Part shown: positions 20,810-30,451 of the stretch, piece by piece
How positions within the stretch are numbered: the stretch's first letter is position 1
Layout of the letters: each line of letters begins with the position of its first letter
NCBI GenBank assembly: GCA_000223255.2
Contig: AFUT01000003.1
Location: 357,632 to 421,631 of the forward strand
Direction of reading: 5' to 3'
Source: Streptococcus infantis SK970
GTDB taxonomy: Bacteria; Bacillota; Bacilli; Lactobacillales; Streptococcaceae
Length of the DNA stretch: 64,000 bases
Made by a program: the position numbers and the translations under genes
Notes under the pieces: generated by a model
The model's input: the letters and a program-made list of their open reading frames with translations, nothing else
Told to the model about the DNA's origin: nothing
Database searches by the model: none

Positions 20810-21874
20810 TTACCGCTTATAACTTGGTTCTTCTAGGGGAAGGGGTTCAGGATTTTGCTTAATCCAAGCAAGAGCCAATTGGCAAAGGCGGTCCAAACGG
20901 AGACCATCATTAAAATCTTTGCCGTAAATTTGACTGATGAGCTGCTTGGCTTCTTCTAAGTCATTGTCTGAAAGTGGAGTTCCTAGAGAAAGATAGTGAG
21001 GCATAGCCTGTAGCATCTTGCGGTAGTTTCTGTCCCAGTTGACCCCACCATTGCGATCCAGTTCATCTCGAACTCGACCTGGTATACGGATAACTTCTCC
21101 CTGAACAGTTTTGGCTGCTCCACTTGAAGGAATCAAGAAAGACCATAGTTCCTCATATTGCTCCTCCCAGCTCCCTTCTTTTACGAGAATCGGTGAAACA
21201 CCATCGTGTGTTATTCGTTTGGCTACCGGCTTGACATCAAAGAGCTCATAGAGCTTCGCTAAGCCTTTATCTGCTCCCTCGATGTAGTCTGGATGGATCC
21301 CTTCTCTATGAAATTCAAAATCTTTACCGATTTGCTCAACTCTTTCCTTCATTTTAGAGGTTTTCTTAGCACCTGCTTCTAGTAACATAGAGGCAATTTC
21401 AGCAGTTTGGGCAATATAGATCCCCCGACAAACCATCAAGACTGAAGCTAGTGGAGTTCTTCCCATATCATTCTCTACATTGACATTTGCTCCCTTGTCA
21501 ATTAAAAATTTGACTGTTCTAGGATGAAAAAATTCAGCTGCCATATGTAAAGGGGTCTCGCCATAGGTATTGGGCTTTTCAATGTCTGCCCCCAATTCAC
21601 ACAAGAGTTTTACTGTATCTCTACCCAAGATTGCTTGACGGTATAAAGGAGTCGCTCCATAATAATCTGGGACATTTATATCTAGGCCCTTCTCTACCAG
21701 CCAGATTACCAATTCATCTGGTACTCCTCCCATATGCAGAGGTGTACATAAGCTAAATCTTCCATTATGGGCATTCAACTCACACTTGTCATACACGGCC
21801 TTTAATTGGTCAATATTGCCGTCAGTCAGTAGTTCATTAAAGTCCTTCGGTAAGGTTACTCTTTTCTTTGCCAT
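20810..21874 (-). CDS. Ankyrin-repeat protein
   Basis: The product is 354 aa. Ankyrin repeats occupy roughly residues 30-180, with visible units such as CTPLHMGGV, DYYGATPLYRQAI, NTYGETPLHMAAEF and NDMGRTPLASVL followed by the inter-repeat KFLIDKGANVNV type. The C-terminal half has no repeat I recognise (IPGRVRDELDRNGGVNWDRNYRKMLQ). No signal peptide. It is in a co-directional run with SUKH and unknown genes, and ankyrin proteins occur often among predicted immunity proteins. The start follows 2 nt after the stop of the 21877 gene. Confidence 0.88.
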   Translation of the reverse strand: MAKKRVTLPKDFNELLTDGNIDQLKAVYDKCELNAHNGRFSLCTPLHMGGVPDELVIWLVEKGLDINVPDYYGATPLYRQAILGRDTVKLLCELGADIEKPNTYGETPLHMAAEFFHPRTVKFLIDKGANVNVENDMGRTPLASVLMVCRGIYIAQTAEIASMLLEAGAKKTSKMKERVEQIGKDFEFHREGIHPDYIEGADKGLAKLYELFDVKPVAKRITHDGVSPILVKEGSWEEQYEELWSFLIPSSGAAKTVQGEVIRIPGRVRDELDRNGGVNWDRNYRKMLQAMPHYLSLGTPLSDNDLEEAKQLISQIYGKDFNDGLRLDRLCQLALAWIKQNPEPLPLEEPSYKR

Positions 21875-21876
21875 AT

Positions 21877-22314
21877 TTAGTTCCTTTCTTCTGATTCAGC
21901 ATCTAGGACAAGCCAATGAAGATTGTCAACAGTTTTCAAAGTCAGGACTTGTCCATCATAATCATTTTTCAACTCAAGACCGTTTTGCTCAATAGATATA
22001 TGATTGTACCAATGGTCTAGGCTGGCGTATTCCCCCGTATGAATGTTGATGAGTATACTGGTTATGGGATCCCACGTTCCTATCTTTACCGTTTCAGCTA
22101 GCAAATAATAGGCATCTAAAAAGACTAGATTTCTCCCATAGATCCAAAAGGGCAGTTCAAGCTCTAACAAAGGCAACTTGGCAGAAAAAATCTCATCACC
22201 GTGCGGTGGCACGGTTTCATAATGAAATTCTATCTCACTGCCATAATAGGCAATCAAGGCTCCCTGACATCCGATATTTTGAGGAATTCCCTCCTCAGCT
22301 ACTATAAATTCCAT
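21877..22314 (-). CDS. Hypothetical protein, 145 aa
   Basis: The family is not recognised. It is acidic and soluble, with an N-terminal EEGIPQNIGCQGALIAYYGSE and many predicted beta strands (LILINIHTGEY, VLTLKTVDNLHWLVLDAE). It is tightly packed with the ankyrin gene (2-nt gap) and follows a SUKH gene after 18 nt, so it is probably part of one operon running from about 22901 to 19432. Confidence 0.75.
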   Translation of the reverse strand: MEFIVAEEGIPQNIGCQGALIAYYGSEIEFHYETVPPHGDEIFSAKLPLLELELPFWIYGRNLVFLDAYYLLAETVKIGTWDPITSILINIHTGEYASLDHWYNHISIEQNGLELKNDYDGQVLTLKTVDNLHWLVLDAESEERN

Positions 22315-22332
22315 GACCTGCTCCTTCTATTT

Positions 22333-22901
22333 TCAATCATAAAAACCGACCAGACTCTGCCAGAATATCAAACTGGACTCATGGCCTATTCTAGTCATCA
22401 AGTGGATGAAGTCACTTTCACAACCGTTCCAAACTGCAGATTGAGCCGTTCCCATGGCTCTAACAAATGCTAGAAAATCTGGTGCCAGCCATATTTTTTC
22501 ATCATAGGTCATCTCTGCATCAAGAGCATAGACTGCCCCAGATTGACAATCCAGCAAAATAGTGTAGGGATCTCCATTTGCAATGATGATCAAGCTGCTT
22601 TCTTGTAGAGTTGAGTAATCATGGTATTCCAAATTGCGATTGATTAGCCAAGTAAGACTAGCGCCGTCCCCATATCCAAACTGGTAACTTAAAAACCGAC
22701 CTGCCCCCAGTTATAGGCCAGAATATTTTTCCTAAAAATCGGATCCAAATCTTGGATTTGAAGTCGGCTTTTCAAACGATCCAATTCGGACACTGGCAAA
22801 TCTGTTTTATTCAGGACAATTCCTTCTCTTATCTCAGGGTCCAGCCCTTGTGTTTCTTCTTGGGTCAGGGAAATGATTTGGTCAATTGTCAATAATTCCA
22901 T
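22333..22901 (-). CDS. SUKH-like protein (frameshifted in this sequence)
   Basis: The start ATG at 22901 (MELLTIDQIISLTQEE) has a strong GGAGG ribosome site. Reading stops at 22689. Adding one base to the C5 run at 22704-22708 joins it through FLSYQFGYGDGASLTWLINR to the downstream reading frame ending at 22333, about 189 aa. The second half (IIIANGDPYTILLDCQSGAVYALDAE, then FLAFVRAMG) resembles the C-terminal part of SUKH/SMI1 proteins. It is the first gene of the unknown/immunity-like run; a TATAAT box lies at 22988-22993. Confidence 0.7.
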
Positions 22902-22987
22902 TATCAACCTCCGGCTATAAATAGTCCATTTTCTAAGCAAACTAGCTAGTTTGGGTCTTCTTTTTTCTGATGAACATCCTTATCACA

Positions 22988-22993
22988 ATTATA
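22988..22993 (-). promoter_or_regulatory. -10 box upstream of the SUKH/ankyrin run
   Basis: TATAAT on the reverse strand, about 90 nt before the SUKH start. The -35 region is weak (TTGATA lies too close). The rest of 22902-23068 is AT-rich with nothing further recognised. Confidence 0.45.
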
Positions 22994-23068
22994 CTACAAA
23001 GCTATCAAATAGGGATAAACTACCAGTATTTTCAGGGATTTTTTTGGTCAACAACTTCTACGAATTAA

Positions 23069-23100
23069 AGCAAAAAGCCATTCCTCAAGGGAACAGCTTT
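23069..23100 (-). terminator. Intrinsic terminator after the SDR gene
   Basis: On the reverse strand AAAAAGC-TGTTCC-loop-GGAATG-GCTTTTT directly follows the SDR stop. Confidence 0.75.
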
Positions 23101-23101
23101 T

Positions 23102-23857
23102 TCACTTATAATTAAAGGTTTCTCCAGCCAACTTATCGGCTAACTTGGGAAAGAGGCTATAAAATTTGTGGGCTAGATTGAGCAAGATTGGGAGATTGAG
23201 CTCGCGTTTGTTTTTACCTATGGTCTTAACAATCTTTTGCGCGACAGCATCTGGTTCCAATAGAAAACGGTCAACCGACTTGAGATAAGTCCCGTCTGGG
23301 TCAGCCTGGTCGAAAAAGACCGTACGAATCGGGCCTGGATTAACAGTCGTCACATAGACACCATAGGGCATGAGCTCAAGGCGAAGAGCATTTGAAAAAC
23401 CAATAGCTGCAAACTTGGTCGCAGAGTATAGACTAGACTTGCCAGTTGCTATCAAACCTGCCATGCTGACGATATTGATGATATGACCTTTTCGTGTCTC
23501 CTTCATACGAGAAGCAATCAAACGAGACAGATTCATCAAGGCAAAGGTGTTAACCTCAAACATTTGATGAATATCTTGATCAGAAATCTTATTAAAACCT
23601 TCAAAAATCCCGTAGCCAGCGTTGTTAATCAAAACATCAATCTTGCCATAACGCTGGTAAAGTTCAGCTACTAGTTCTTCTAAAGCTTGAGCATCGGTAA
23701 TATCAATCTCGATCAATTCTACCTGTGGATGATTTCCGTATAGTTGAGCTAATTTTTCTCTATTTCTACCCAGCAAAATCAATTGATCATTGGGCAAGAG
23801 TTTGACCATTTCTTGGGCTAGACCCCCGCTAGCACCTGTAATGAGAATAGTAGACAT
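23102..23857 (-). CDS. Short-chain dehydrogenase/reductase
   Basis: The product is 251 aa, typical of classical SDRs. Cofactor motif TGASGGLAQE (residues 7-16), NNAGYG, catalytic Ser in IVSMAG, and YSATK (catalytic Tyr/Lys) are all present; NPGPIRT follows. It uses NAD(P)H; the substrate is unknown. It is the last gene of the miaA-hflX-unknown-rnz-SDR row, before a terminator. Confidence 0.92.
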   Translation of the reverse strand: MSTILITGASGGLAQEMVKLLPNDQLILLGRNREKLAQLYGNHPQVELIEIDITDAQALEELVAELYQRYGKIDVLINNAGYGIFEGFNKISDQDIHQMFEVNTFALMNLSRLIASRMKETRKGHIINIVSMAGLIATGKSSLYSATKFAAIGFSNALRLELMPYGVYVTTVNPGPIRTVFFDQADPDGTYLKSVDRFLLEPDAVAQKIVKTIGKNKRELNLPILLNLAHKFYSLFPKLADKLAGETFNYK

Positions 23858-23877
23858 ACTTTTCCTTTCTCGAGATT

Positions 23878-24807
23878 CTAGATTTCCACTTCTTCCAAGT
23901 CTTTGACCACATGGACGTTTTCAAAAATCGTTGTCGCATCTTTCTTAAGCTTACTAATGTCTTTTGAAAGGAAGCGTGCACTGATATGGTTGAGCAAGAG
24001 TCGTTTGGCACCTGCTTCTACTGCGACCTGCGCAGCCTGCATGTTAGTAGAGTGACCATGATTGCGAGCAATTTTCTCATCACCCTTTCCATAAGTGGAT
24101 TCATGGACAAGAACATCTGCATTGACACCAAGACGCACACTGGCATCAGTTTTTCGAGTATCTCCCAAAATGGTAATAATCTTACCAGGTCGTGGTGCTG
24201 AGATATAGTCTGCCGCATTGATCTCAGTGCCGTCTTCTAGGACGACATCCTGACCGTTTTTAATTTTTCCAAAGAGCGGTCCAAAAGGTACACCGGCAGC
24301 CTTGAGTTTTTCAGCATCCAAGGTCCCTTCTAGGTCCTTTTGCATGACACGATAGCCGACACAGAAAATAGTGTGATCCAACTCCTCTGCATAAACGGTA
24401 AATTTATCTGTTTCGAGGATTTTCCCTAGAGAATCTTGATCAAATTCATGGAAATGAATCTTATAAGGCAAACGAGAACCTGACACACGAAGGCTGGTCA
24501 AGACGAAAGACTTGATACCTTGAGGCCCATAGATTTCCAAATCTGTCTGCTCTTCATTGGCCTGAAAAGCGCGGCTAGAAAGGAATCCTGGCAAACCAAA
24601 GATATGATCTCCATGCAAGTGGGTGATAAAGATTTTGCTGATCTTTCGTGGTCGAATCGTGGTTTCCAGAATGCGATTTTGCGTTCCTTCTCCACAGTCA
24701 AAGAGCCAGACTTCGTTAATCTCGTCCAAAAGTTTCAGAGCGAGACTTGAAACATTGCGGGCTTTAGAGGGCTGACCAGCCCCCGTTCCTAAAAATTGAA
24801 TATCCAT
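23878..24807 (-). CDS. rnz: Ribonuclease Z
   Basis: The product is 309 aa. A metallo-beta-lactamase fold with the zinc motif THLHGDH (near residue 61), the start [14 protein letters not shown] and HESTYG define the tRNA 3'-processing endonuclease RNase Z/ElaC. It matures tRNA 3' ends in the cytoplasm. It shares the strand and close spacing (14 nt) with the unknown gene upstream and with hflX and miaA, both linked to RNA or ribosome function. Confidence 0.96.
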   Translation of the reverse strand: MDIQFLGTGAGQPSKARNVSSLALKLLDEINEVWLFDCGEGTQNRILETTIRPRKISKIFITHLHGDHIFGLPGFLSSRAFQANEEQTDLEIYGPQGIKSFVLTSLRVSGSRLPYKIHFHEFDQDSLGKILETDKFTVYAEELDHTIFCVGYRVMQKDLEGTLDAEKLKAAGVPFGPLFGKIKNGQDVVLEDGTEINAADYISAPRPGKIITILGDTRKTDASVRLGVNADVLVHESTYGKGDEKIARNHGHSTNMQAAQVAVEAGAKRLLLNHISARFLSKDISKLKKDATTIFENVHVVKDLEEVEI

Positions 24808-24821
24808 TCGATACTTTCTAA

Positions 24822-25445
24822 TTAATCAATATATAACATAGCGGTGCGGTTTTCCGAGCGGAAATAATGCTTGCCAGGAAAAGCTTTAGCTTCTTGTAGC
24901 AAATCCTCTTGGCTATATCCCTTAAGTCGCTTTCTTCCATCTGCCAAAGTTTCCAAATCTGTCAAGGCTGTGAGATTTTCCACGCTAACAACTTCCTCGT
25001 CCCCAACAGGCTTCAAGTAAATCTTACCAGACTCCTCAAAGACCAGTTGATGAGGGAAGATTTGCGCAATCTCAAAGAGTAATTCATCTGTAATTAGCTC
25101 ATCAACTTCTGAGAAAATCCGACCTAGTCCTTCACTCTCATAGCAAAAACCAAAAGATTTACCTGATAGGTTAAGGCGAATAAAGGGCTTGCTTTCTTCA
25201 GTAAAACTTGGTTCAGTATTATAAAGGTTTAGCTCCTGAGTCAATTCAGCAAAATAATCTGTTGCAGCCTGAGGACTCTTTTTCTGGTAGAGCTCAGCAA
25301 AGTAGGCATTGACTACGCTAGGTGGAGGTGTAACGAGAGCTAGTTGCTCCTCTTCAGACCTACCAGCTAAAAGTTGGTCCAGATAAACCTTGTCTAGACT
25401 CGTATATCCACCATACTTGAGAGCTAAAGTTTTGATATCAGTCAT
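24822..25445 (-). CDS. Conserved hypothetical protein, 207 aa
   Basis: I recall this as a conserved streptococcal protein of unknown function; I cannot assign a domain. No signal peptide or membrane segment. The N-terminal part is helical ([13 protein letters not shown]), the middle has strands such as [16 protein letters not shown], and the end reads [15 protein letters not shown]. The start overlaps hflX by 8 nt, and rnz follows 14 nt later, so it is cotranscribed and probably cytoplasmic. Confidence 0.85.
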   Translation of the reverse strand: MTDIKTLALKYGGYTSLDKVYLDQLLAGRSEEEQLALVTPPPSVVNAYFAELYQKKSPQAATDYFAELTQELNLYNTEPSFTEESKPFIRLNLSGKSFGFCYESEGLGRIFSEVDELITDELLFEIAQIFPHQLVFEESGKIYLKPVGDEEVVSVENLTALTDLETLADGRKRLKGYSQEDLLQEAKAFPGKHYFRSENRTAMLYID

Positions 25446-26676
25446 AAAATTCCTCTAATCTCCATTTATTTTTCTCAGAAATATAACCTCTAATGACCTC
25501 ACAGTCATCTTGGTAGTCACGTTCTTCAAGAATAGCTACACTTTCTAAATCATGAATCTTGTAAGATTTAGAAAAAGGTACGCGCAGAGTAAATGCTTCA
25601 AAAATTTCCTTAATCTTATCCAGCAATAAAGCCTGCAACTGTTCGCGACTATCCTTAGATTTAGCAGAAATCAATGCATAAGGCGTTTGAGTAGGCGTAA
25701 AGTCCTCCACCAAATCCGCTTTATTGTAAAGGGTTAGGTGAGGAATATCCTCCATATCCAAGTCTTTCATGATAGAAAGAACTGTTTTTTCATGTTCCTC
25801 ATGGTAAGGATTGCTGGCATCAATAACATGGACCAAGAGGTCTACATGCTTGCTTTCTTCCAAGGTAGATTTGAAACTAGATACTAACTCTGTCGGTAAG
25901 TCTTGAATAAATCCAACGGTATCAGTTAAAGTCACCTGTAGATTGCCACCAAGATGGATGCTCTTAGTAGTCGCATCCAGAGTCGCAAACAGCTCATCTG
26001 CTTCATACTGGGTCTTGCTGGTCAGAGTATTCATAATAGTCGATTTACCAGCATTGGTATAACCAATCAAACCAATCTTAAAGGTACTTGACTCCAAACG
26101 TTTTTCTCGAACTGTCGCTCGGTTTTTCTCAACCACCTTGAGTTGATATTCGATATCTGTAATCTGGTTGCGAACACTACGTCGGTTAAGCTCCAGCTGA
26201 CTTTCACCTGGACCACGGGAACCAATTCCCCCTGCCTGACGGCTGAGCATAATCCCCTGACCAACCAAACGAGGCAAGAGATACTTGAGTTGCGCAAGAT
26301 GAACTTGGAGTTTTCCTTCATGGCTTCGAGCTCGCATGGCAAAGATATCCAAAATCAACTGCATACGGTCAATAACTTTAACACCCAACACTTGCTCTAA
26401 ATTGACATTTTGTCGAGGTGTCAGACGGTTGTTTACAATGACAGTTGTGATTTCTTCTGCATCCACCATTTGAGCAATTTCTTCCAACTTACCAGAACCG
26501 ACAAAGGTCTTAGAGTCATATTTTTCACGTTTTTGTCTGTAGCTATCGACTACGACTGCACCAGCCGTCTTAGCCAGACTAGCCAGTTCTTCCATGGAGA
26601 GGTCAAAATTATCCATGCCCTGGAGTTCAACACCAATCAGCAGGACTCGTTCCTCTTTTTTCTCCGTTTCAATCAT
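25438..26676 (-). CDS. hflX: GTPase HflX
   Basis: The product is 412 aa. The HflX N-terminal domain includes the linker [12 protein letters not shown]; the G domain has G1 GYTNAGKST (near residue 207), G3 DTVGF and G4 NKAD. HflX binds 50S/100S ribosomes and splits stalled or hibernating ones. It overlaps miaA and the downstream unknown gene by 8 nt each, so expression is coupled. Confidence 0.95.
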   Translation of the reverse strand: MIETEKKEERVLLIGVELQGMDNFDLSMEELASLAKTAGAVVVDSYRQKREKYDSKTFVGSGKLEEIAQMVDAEEITTVIVNNRLTPRQNVNLEQVLGVKVIDRMQLILDIFAMRARSHEGKLQVHLAQLKYLLPRLVGQGIMLSRQAGGIGSRGPGESQLELNRRSVRNQITDIEYQLKVVEKNRATVREKRLESSTFKIGLIGYTNAGKSTIMNTLTSKTQYEADELFATLDATTKSIHLGGNLQVTLTDTVGFIQDLPTELVSSFKSTLEESKHVDLLVHVIDASNPYHEEHEKTVLSIMKDLDMEDIPHLTLYNKADLVEDFTPTQTPYALISAKSKDSREQLQALLLDKIKEIFEAFTLRVPFSKSYKIHDLESVAILEERDYQDDCEVIRGYISEKNKWRLEEFYD

Positions 26677-27553
26677 TTAAAAACTCCTCAATCTGGCCGA
26701 AAATACGGTCTTTTACACCAGATTCTCCTATCTGATAAAAGGTCACCTGCATGCGATTACGGAACCAGGTTAGCTGACGTTTGGCAAAACGGCGTGTCGC
26801 CTGTTTGAGACTCTCGCTAGCCTCCTCCAAACTTTGTTCCCCTCGAAAATAAGGAAAAAGTTCCTTGTAGCCAATGCCTTTAGCAGCCTGCACGTCTGGA
26901 TAATGCTCAAACAGCCACTTAGCTTCATCAAATAATCCAGCCTCAAACATCAAGTCCACACGATGGTTAATCCGTTCATAGAGTTGACTACGCTCATCAT
27001 CCAGACAAATAATCAGAGCTTCATAAGGGCTCTCCTGATTTTCCAATTCTTGAGAAAAATGGGCAATTTCTAAGGCTCGCATGGCACGACGACGGTTAAA
27101 CTGGAGAATTTCAAGACCTGCTTGATCCACCAGATGTGCTAATTCCTCATCTGAAAAAGGCTCTAGACTAGCACGATAAGCTAAAATCTCCTCATGTGGA
27201 GTCTCCCCACCTAAGTGATAGCCTTCTAGCAGACTCTGGATATAAAGACCTGTCCCACCTGCAATAATAGCAAGCTTACCACGACTTTGAATGTCCTCAA
27301 TGGCTGCCTTAGCTTCTGAAACAAAATCAAAAGCCGAGTAAGACTCGGTTACATCTCTCACATCAATCAAATGATGAGGGACAGTTGCCTGCTCCTCTGG
27401 ACTAGCCTTGGCTGTCCCAATATCTAGTCCTCGGTAGACTTGTTGGCTATCTCCACTAACTACTTCACCATTAAACCGCTGAGCAACTTCAATGGCTAGT
27501 GCAGTCTTTCCAACCGCAGTTGGACCAACAATCACAATTATTTTTGTTTTCAT
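26669..27553 (-). CDS. miaA: tRNA dimethylallyltransferase
   Basis: MiaA adds a dimethylallyl group to A37 of tRNAs reading UNN codons. The P-loop [11 protein letters not shown] is at the N-terminus, followed by [17 protein letters not shown] and the GGTGLY motif. I choose ATG 27553 (294 aa, [16 protein letters not shown]), with AAGGAAAAACG before it; an ATG eight codons earlier has no ribosome site. It leads the miaA-hflX-unknown-rnz-SDR operon. Confidence 0.95.
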   Translation of the reverse strand: MKTKIIVIVGPTAVGKTALAIEVAQRFNGEVVSGDSQQVYRGLDIGTAKASPEEQATVPHHLIDVRDVTESYSAFDFVSEAKAAIEDIQSRGKLAIIAGGTGLYIQSLLEGYHLGGETPHEEILAYRASLEPFSDEELAHLVDQAGLEILQFNRRRAMRALEIAHFSQELENQESPYEALIICLDDERSQLYERINHRVDLMFEAGLFDEAKWLFEHYPDVQAAKGIGYKELFPYFRGEQSLEEASESLKQATRRFAKRQLTWFRNRMQVTFYQIGESGVKDRIFGQIEEFLND

Positions 27554-27592
27554 CGTTTTTCCTTGAAAAATTCCCATTTTTTCGTTACTATT

Positions 27593-27601
27593 ATTATATC
27601 A
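27593..27601 (-). promoter_or_regulatory. Extended -10 promoter for the miaA operon
   Basis: TGATATAAT on the reverse strand (TG-n-TATAAT), about 40 nt before the start; the -35 is poor, as is common for extended -10 promoters in streptococci. Confidence 0.6.
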
Positions 27602-27675
27602 CAAAATAGACAGGCAGAAAAATGCTATTTCTTAAGCTATTTCCGTCTGATTTATAAATAAAAGGAGGAAGACTC

Positions 27676-27846
27676 ATGGCTAAAGGATTTGCTAAAGGTC
27701 TCGTAACAGGTGTTGCAGGAACTGTTGCTGCTGTTGCAGGTGCAGTATACGCATTCAAAAAGAAAGTGATTGAACCAGAAGAACAAAAAGCAGCTTTCAT
27801 CGAAGAAAACCGTAAAAAAGCAGCTCGCCGTCGCGTATCACGTTAA
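27676..27846 (+). CDS. Small DUF3042 family protein, 56 aa
   Basis: ATG at 27676 follows an AAAGGAGG ribosome site. The product begins MAKGFAKGLVTGVAGTVAA, with a glycine/alanine-rich hydrophobic N-terminal helix (~residues 6-27) and a basic, charged tail (EENRKKAARRRVSR). This matches the short DUF3042 family of lactic acid bacteria. It is probably a single-span or membrane-associated protein; function unknown. It is the only rightward gene in this block, between divergent miaA and convergent thyA. Confidence 0.88.
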   Translation: MAKGFAKGLVTGVAGTVAAVAGAVYAFKKKVIEPEEQKAAFIEENRKKAARRRVSR

Positions 27847-27851
27847 TAAAC

Positions 27852-27884
27852 AAAAAAGAAGTTGGATTTTCGAACTTCTTTTTT
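27852..27884. terminator. Bidirectional terminator between the DUF3042 gene and thyA
   Basis: AAAAAAGAAGTT-GGATTTTC-GAACTTCTTTTTT: near-perfect stem with A/T tracts on both sides. It serves both convergent genes. Confidence 0.9.
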
Positions 27885-27888
27885 GTTC

Positions 27889-28728
27889 TTAAATAGCTAG
27901 GTCAAACTTCAACTGCGGCTTGACTGGATCATAGTCAACCAACTCAAAATCTTCTGCTTTAATATCAAAGAAGTTGGTCTTGTCTGGTACATTCAAGACC
28001 AAACGTGGTTGGCAATTTGAAGGTTGACGACGAAGCAGTTCCTCCGCTTGTTCAAATTGATTGTCGTAGATGTGAAGATTGTTGATAAAGTAGAAGAACT
28101 TCCCAACCTTCCAGCCAAAATGTTTAGCAATCATCATTTGAAGTGCCACATACTGCATGGCATTGATATGGTGAGCCACCAGCATATCATTAGAACGCTG
28201 GGTCAAGGTTGCATCCAGGTAAATTTCCCCATCTACTCGACGGACATCAAACATGGTTTGAAAGGCACAAGGAAGAAGACCATCTGTTTCTTCGAAGGCT
28301 TGGTAATCCCAGAGAGAGATGATATTGCGACGATTCCAAGGATTAGCTTCCAACTGTTTGAGGATTTTATTGATAATGTCATGCTTTTTAACAACAGCAC
28401 CGTAGCGCTCACCGATTGTCCCTGTATCTCCTACTTCCCAGTCATTCCAGTAGTGAACATTGTACTTGTCATTGAGAACTTCTAGGCTATTTGTCTGGTC
28501 TTGATAGATCCAAAGCACTTCTTTAATGGCTGATTTGATTGCAATTGGACGCAAGGTCGTGATTGGAAATTCGCCCTTAGACAAATCATACTCCGCAAAA
28601 GTACCTGTGATGTACTTGGAGTTGGCAACTGTTCCGTCCTTGTACTTGGGACGAGCCTGTTCTGAGAAGACTCCTTCATTGAGAATTCGCTCAATATTTT
28701 CTTTAAAAATCTTATCTGCTTTTGTCAT
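27889..28728 (-). CDS. thyA: Thymidylate synthase
   Basis: The product is 279 aa, usual for ThyA. The catalytic-Cys region [12 protein letters not shown] (near residue 153), RRNIIS and [11 protein letters not shown], plus HIYDNQ, are conserved. It makes dTMP from dUMP with methylene-tetrahydrofolate, in the cytoplasm. A GAGGAGAGAG ribosome site precedes the ATG. Confidence 0.97.
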   Translation of the reverse strand: MTKADKIFKENIERILNEGVFSEQARPKYKDGTVANSKYITGTFAEYDLSKGEFPITTLRPIAIKSAIKEVLWIYQDQTNSLEVLNDKYNVHYWNDWEVGDTGTIGERYGAVVKKHDIINKILKQLEANPWNRRNIISLWDYQAFEETDGLLPCAFQTMFDVRRVDGEIYLDATLTQRSNDMLVAHHINAMQYVALQMMIAKHFGWKVGKFFYFINNLHIYDNQFEQAEELLRRQPSNCQPRLVLNVPDKTNFFDIKAEDFELVDYDPVKPQLKFDLAI

Positions 28729-28758
28729 TTACTCTCTCCTCAACGTTTATTCTTAACT

Positions 28759-28767
28759 AGTATAGCA
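28759..28767 (-). promoter_or_regulatory. Extended -10 promoter for thyA
   Basis: TGCTATACT (TG-n-TATACT) on the reverse strand about 30 nt before the thyA start. Confidence 0.6.
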
Positions 28768-28774
28768 TAAAAAA

Positions 28775-28822
28775 GAAAGGAGGAAAATCACTAGCTTTAA
28801 GTTAGTGTTTTTCTCCTTTTTA
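28775..28822 (-). terminator. Intrinsic terminator after glk
   Basis: Reverse strand: AAAGGAGAAAAACACTAAC-loop-GTTAGTG-type arm and TTTTCCTCCTTT, then a T-rich run, right after the glk stop. Confidence 0.8.
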
Positions 28823-28825
28823 CTT

Positions 28826-29785
28826 TTATTGCAAGACAAGAGATGCTGCTCCGATAACTCCAGCGTCATTTCCTAGAGTTGCAAGAGCTAATTTAGTTGT
28901 TGTGCGTACTTGTGGGAAGGTGTTTTCATCATAAACTTTTTGCACGCCTTGAAGAAGGAATTCTCCGGCAGCTGATACACCACCACCAATAACGATTGTT
29001 GATGGGTTTAGGATTGAACCGATGTTGGCACATGCAATACCCAAGTAACGTGAGAAGTTACGGTAAACGATTAAAGCAAGGTCATCCCCTTCTTTTGCCA
29101 AGTCAAAGACAGTTTTAGCTGTTACTTCTTCTCCGTCGTCAATCAAGCGTTTCAATTCTGCATCGCCTTCATACTCATCTGCATAACGACGAGTCAAGTT
29201 GACAATCCCTGTAGCTGAAGCTACTGTCTCAAGACAGCCTTTTTTACCACAGGTACATGCGATTGGTTGATCAAAGTCAACTGTGATATGTCCAAGTTCA
29301 CCTGCAGCACCTGCAACACCGTGGAGCAATTTACCTTCTGCCACGATACCGCCACCAACACCTGTACCAAGTGTCATAAAGACAACGTCTGGTTGGTTTT
29401 CACCAGCGCCCATCCAACGTTCACCAAGAGCAGCCACGTTAGCATCATTGTCGATGAAGAATGGAATTCCCAAGGCTGTTTCCATCTTTTCTTTGATTGG
29501 TTGAAGAGTTTTCCAGTTGAGGTTGTAGGCTCCAATAACAGTTCCTTTTTCACGGTCAACCACACCAGGTGAACCCATACCAATTCCACGGAAATCTGCA
29601 GCAGACAATCCAAGCAAGCCCAAACGGTGTTGAATAGATTCAATCATATCATCTACGATATGGCTTCCCTCATCCAAAATGTTAGTCTTAATAGACCATT
29701 TTTCTTGGATTTCTCCTTCTAGCGTTAAAATAGCAAACTTGATAGATGTCCCACCAAGGTCAATCCCAATAATCTTTTGACTCAT
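28826..29785 (-). CDS. glk: ROK-family glucokinase
   Basis: ATG 29785 (319 aa, MSQKIIGIDLGGTSIKF) has AAGGAGA 5 nt upstream; an ATG 11 codons earlier lacks one. The phosphate-binding motif DLGGTS, a second GTGVGGG loop and the ROK zinc motif CTCGKKGCLE are present. It phosphorylates glucose in the cytoplasm, and in Gram-positives ROK glucokinase can contribute to CcpA-linked control. The alpha/beta hydrolase and pabB genes lie upstream on the same strand with small gaps. Confidence 0.95.
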   Translation of the reverse strand: MSQKIIGIDLGGTSIKFAILTLEGEIQEKWSIKTNILDEGSHIVDDMIESIQHRLGLLGLSAADFRGIGMGSPGVVDREKGTVIGAYNLNWKTLQPIKEKMETALGIPFFIDNDANVAALGERWMGAGENQPDVVFMTLGTGVGGGIVAEGKLLHGVAGAAGELGHITVDFDQPIACTCGKKGCLETVASATGIVNLTRRYADEYEGDAELKRLIDDGEEVTAKTVFDLAKEGDDLALIVYRNFSRYLGIACANIGSILNPSTIVIGGGVSAAGEFLLQGVQKVYDENTFPQVRTTTKLALATLGNDAGVIGAASLVLQ

Positions 29786-29827
29786 ATTATTCTCCTTTAT
29801 GATAATATCAACTTCCATATTATTTTA

Positions 29828-30451
29828 TCAAACTTGTTTCAGCAATTCAAGAAAACTTCTAGTTATTTCTGCAAACTCTTTTGGTTTTGCCCTATTCAAG
29901 ATATGAGGACCGTCAGAGATAATCTGGAACTGGGAATTTGGCATCAGTTGTTGCAGACCTTTCATAGACTTTAGATTAGGCTTATCCTGACTACCACAGA
30001 TTAACATAGTTGGATAGGGACAATTCCGTGCAATCTCTCTTAAATCAAGTGTTTTTAATTCTTCAGATACTCCAACTAAAAGCGATTTTTCTGCTCCCTG
30101 CTTCTCAAATATCCTTTTTGGGAGTAGCTTAAATATCAGAGATTGAATGTAAAAAGGGATATTGCCCGCTAGTTTCAATGGACAACCTGACAAAACCAAG
30201 GCCTGAAGATTTGGCAAATCGTAACTTGATAATTCTAATGCAAGGGCAGCTCCTAAGGACAAACCGACTAAAACAAAAGGTTCTGTTCCCACTTTTAAGT
30301 GCTGATAAATGCGTTCCTTAGCTTCTTGGTAGGTTCCAACTCCGGAAGGAAATAACTCTAGGGCTTCAGAGGGATAATCTGCAAGAAAATCCTGAACTTC
30401 TTTCCAGCTATCAGCTGACTGACCTAAGCCATGCAAAAATATTAGTTTCAT
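29828..30451 (-). CDS. Alpha/beta hydrolase
   Basis: The product is 207 aa. N-terminal MKLIFLHGLGQS holds the oxyanion-hole HG; the nucleophile elbow is GLSLGAA (Ser near residue 84); the Asp (GSQD) and His (GPHIL) complete a likely triad. Short length suggests a small carboxylesterase-like or MhpC-type enzyme with unknown substrate. The start directly follows the pabB stop with no gap, so translation is coupled. Confidence 0.88.
   Translation of the reverse strand: MKLIFLHGLGQSADSWKEVQDFLADYPSEALELFPSGVGTYQEAKERIYQHLKVGTEPFVLVGLSLGAALALELSSYDLPNLQALVLSGCPLKLAGNIPFYIQSLIFKLLPKRIFEKQGAEKSLLVGVSEELKTLDLREIARNCPYPTMLICGSQDKPNLKSMKGLQQLMPNSQFQIISDGPHILNRAKPKEFAEITRSFLELLKQV

Noticed and set aside
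26410..26808. Plus-strand open frame over hflX/miaA
   Set aside because: Antisense to two well-supported overlapping genes; no recognisable product.
28024..28485. Plus-strand 153-codon frame within thyA
   Set aside because: Antisense shadow of thyA, no start signal.
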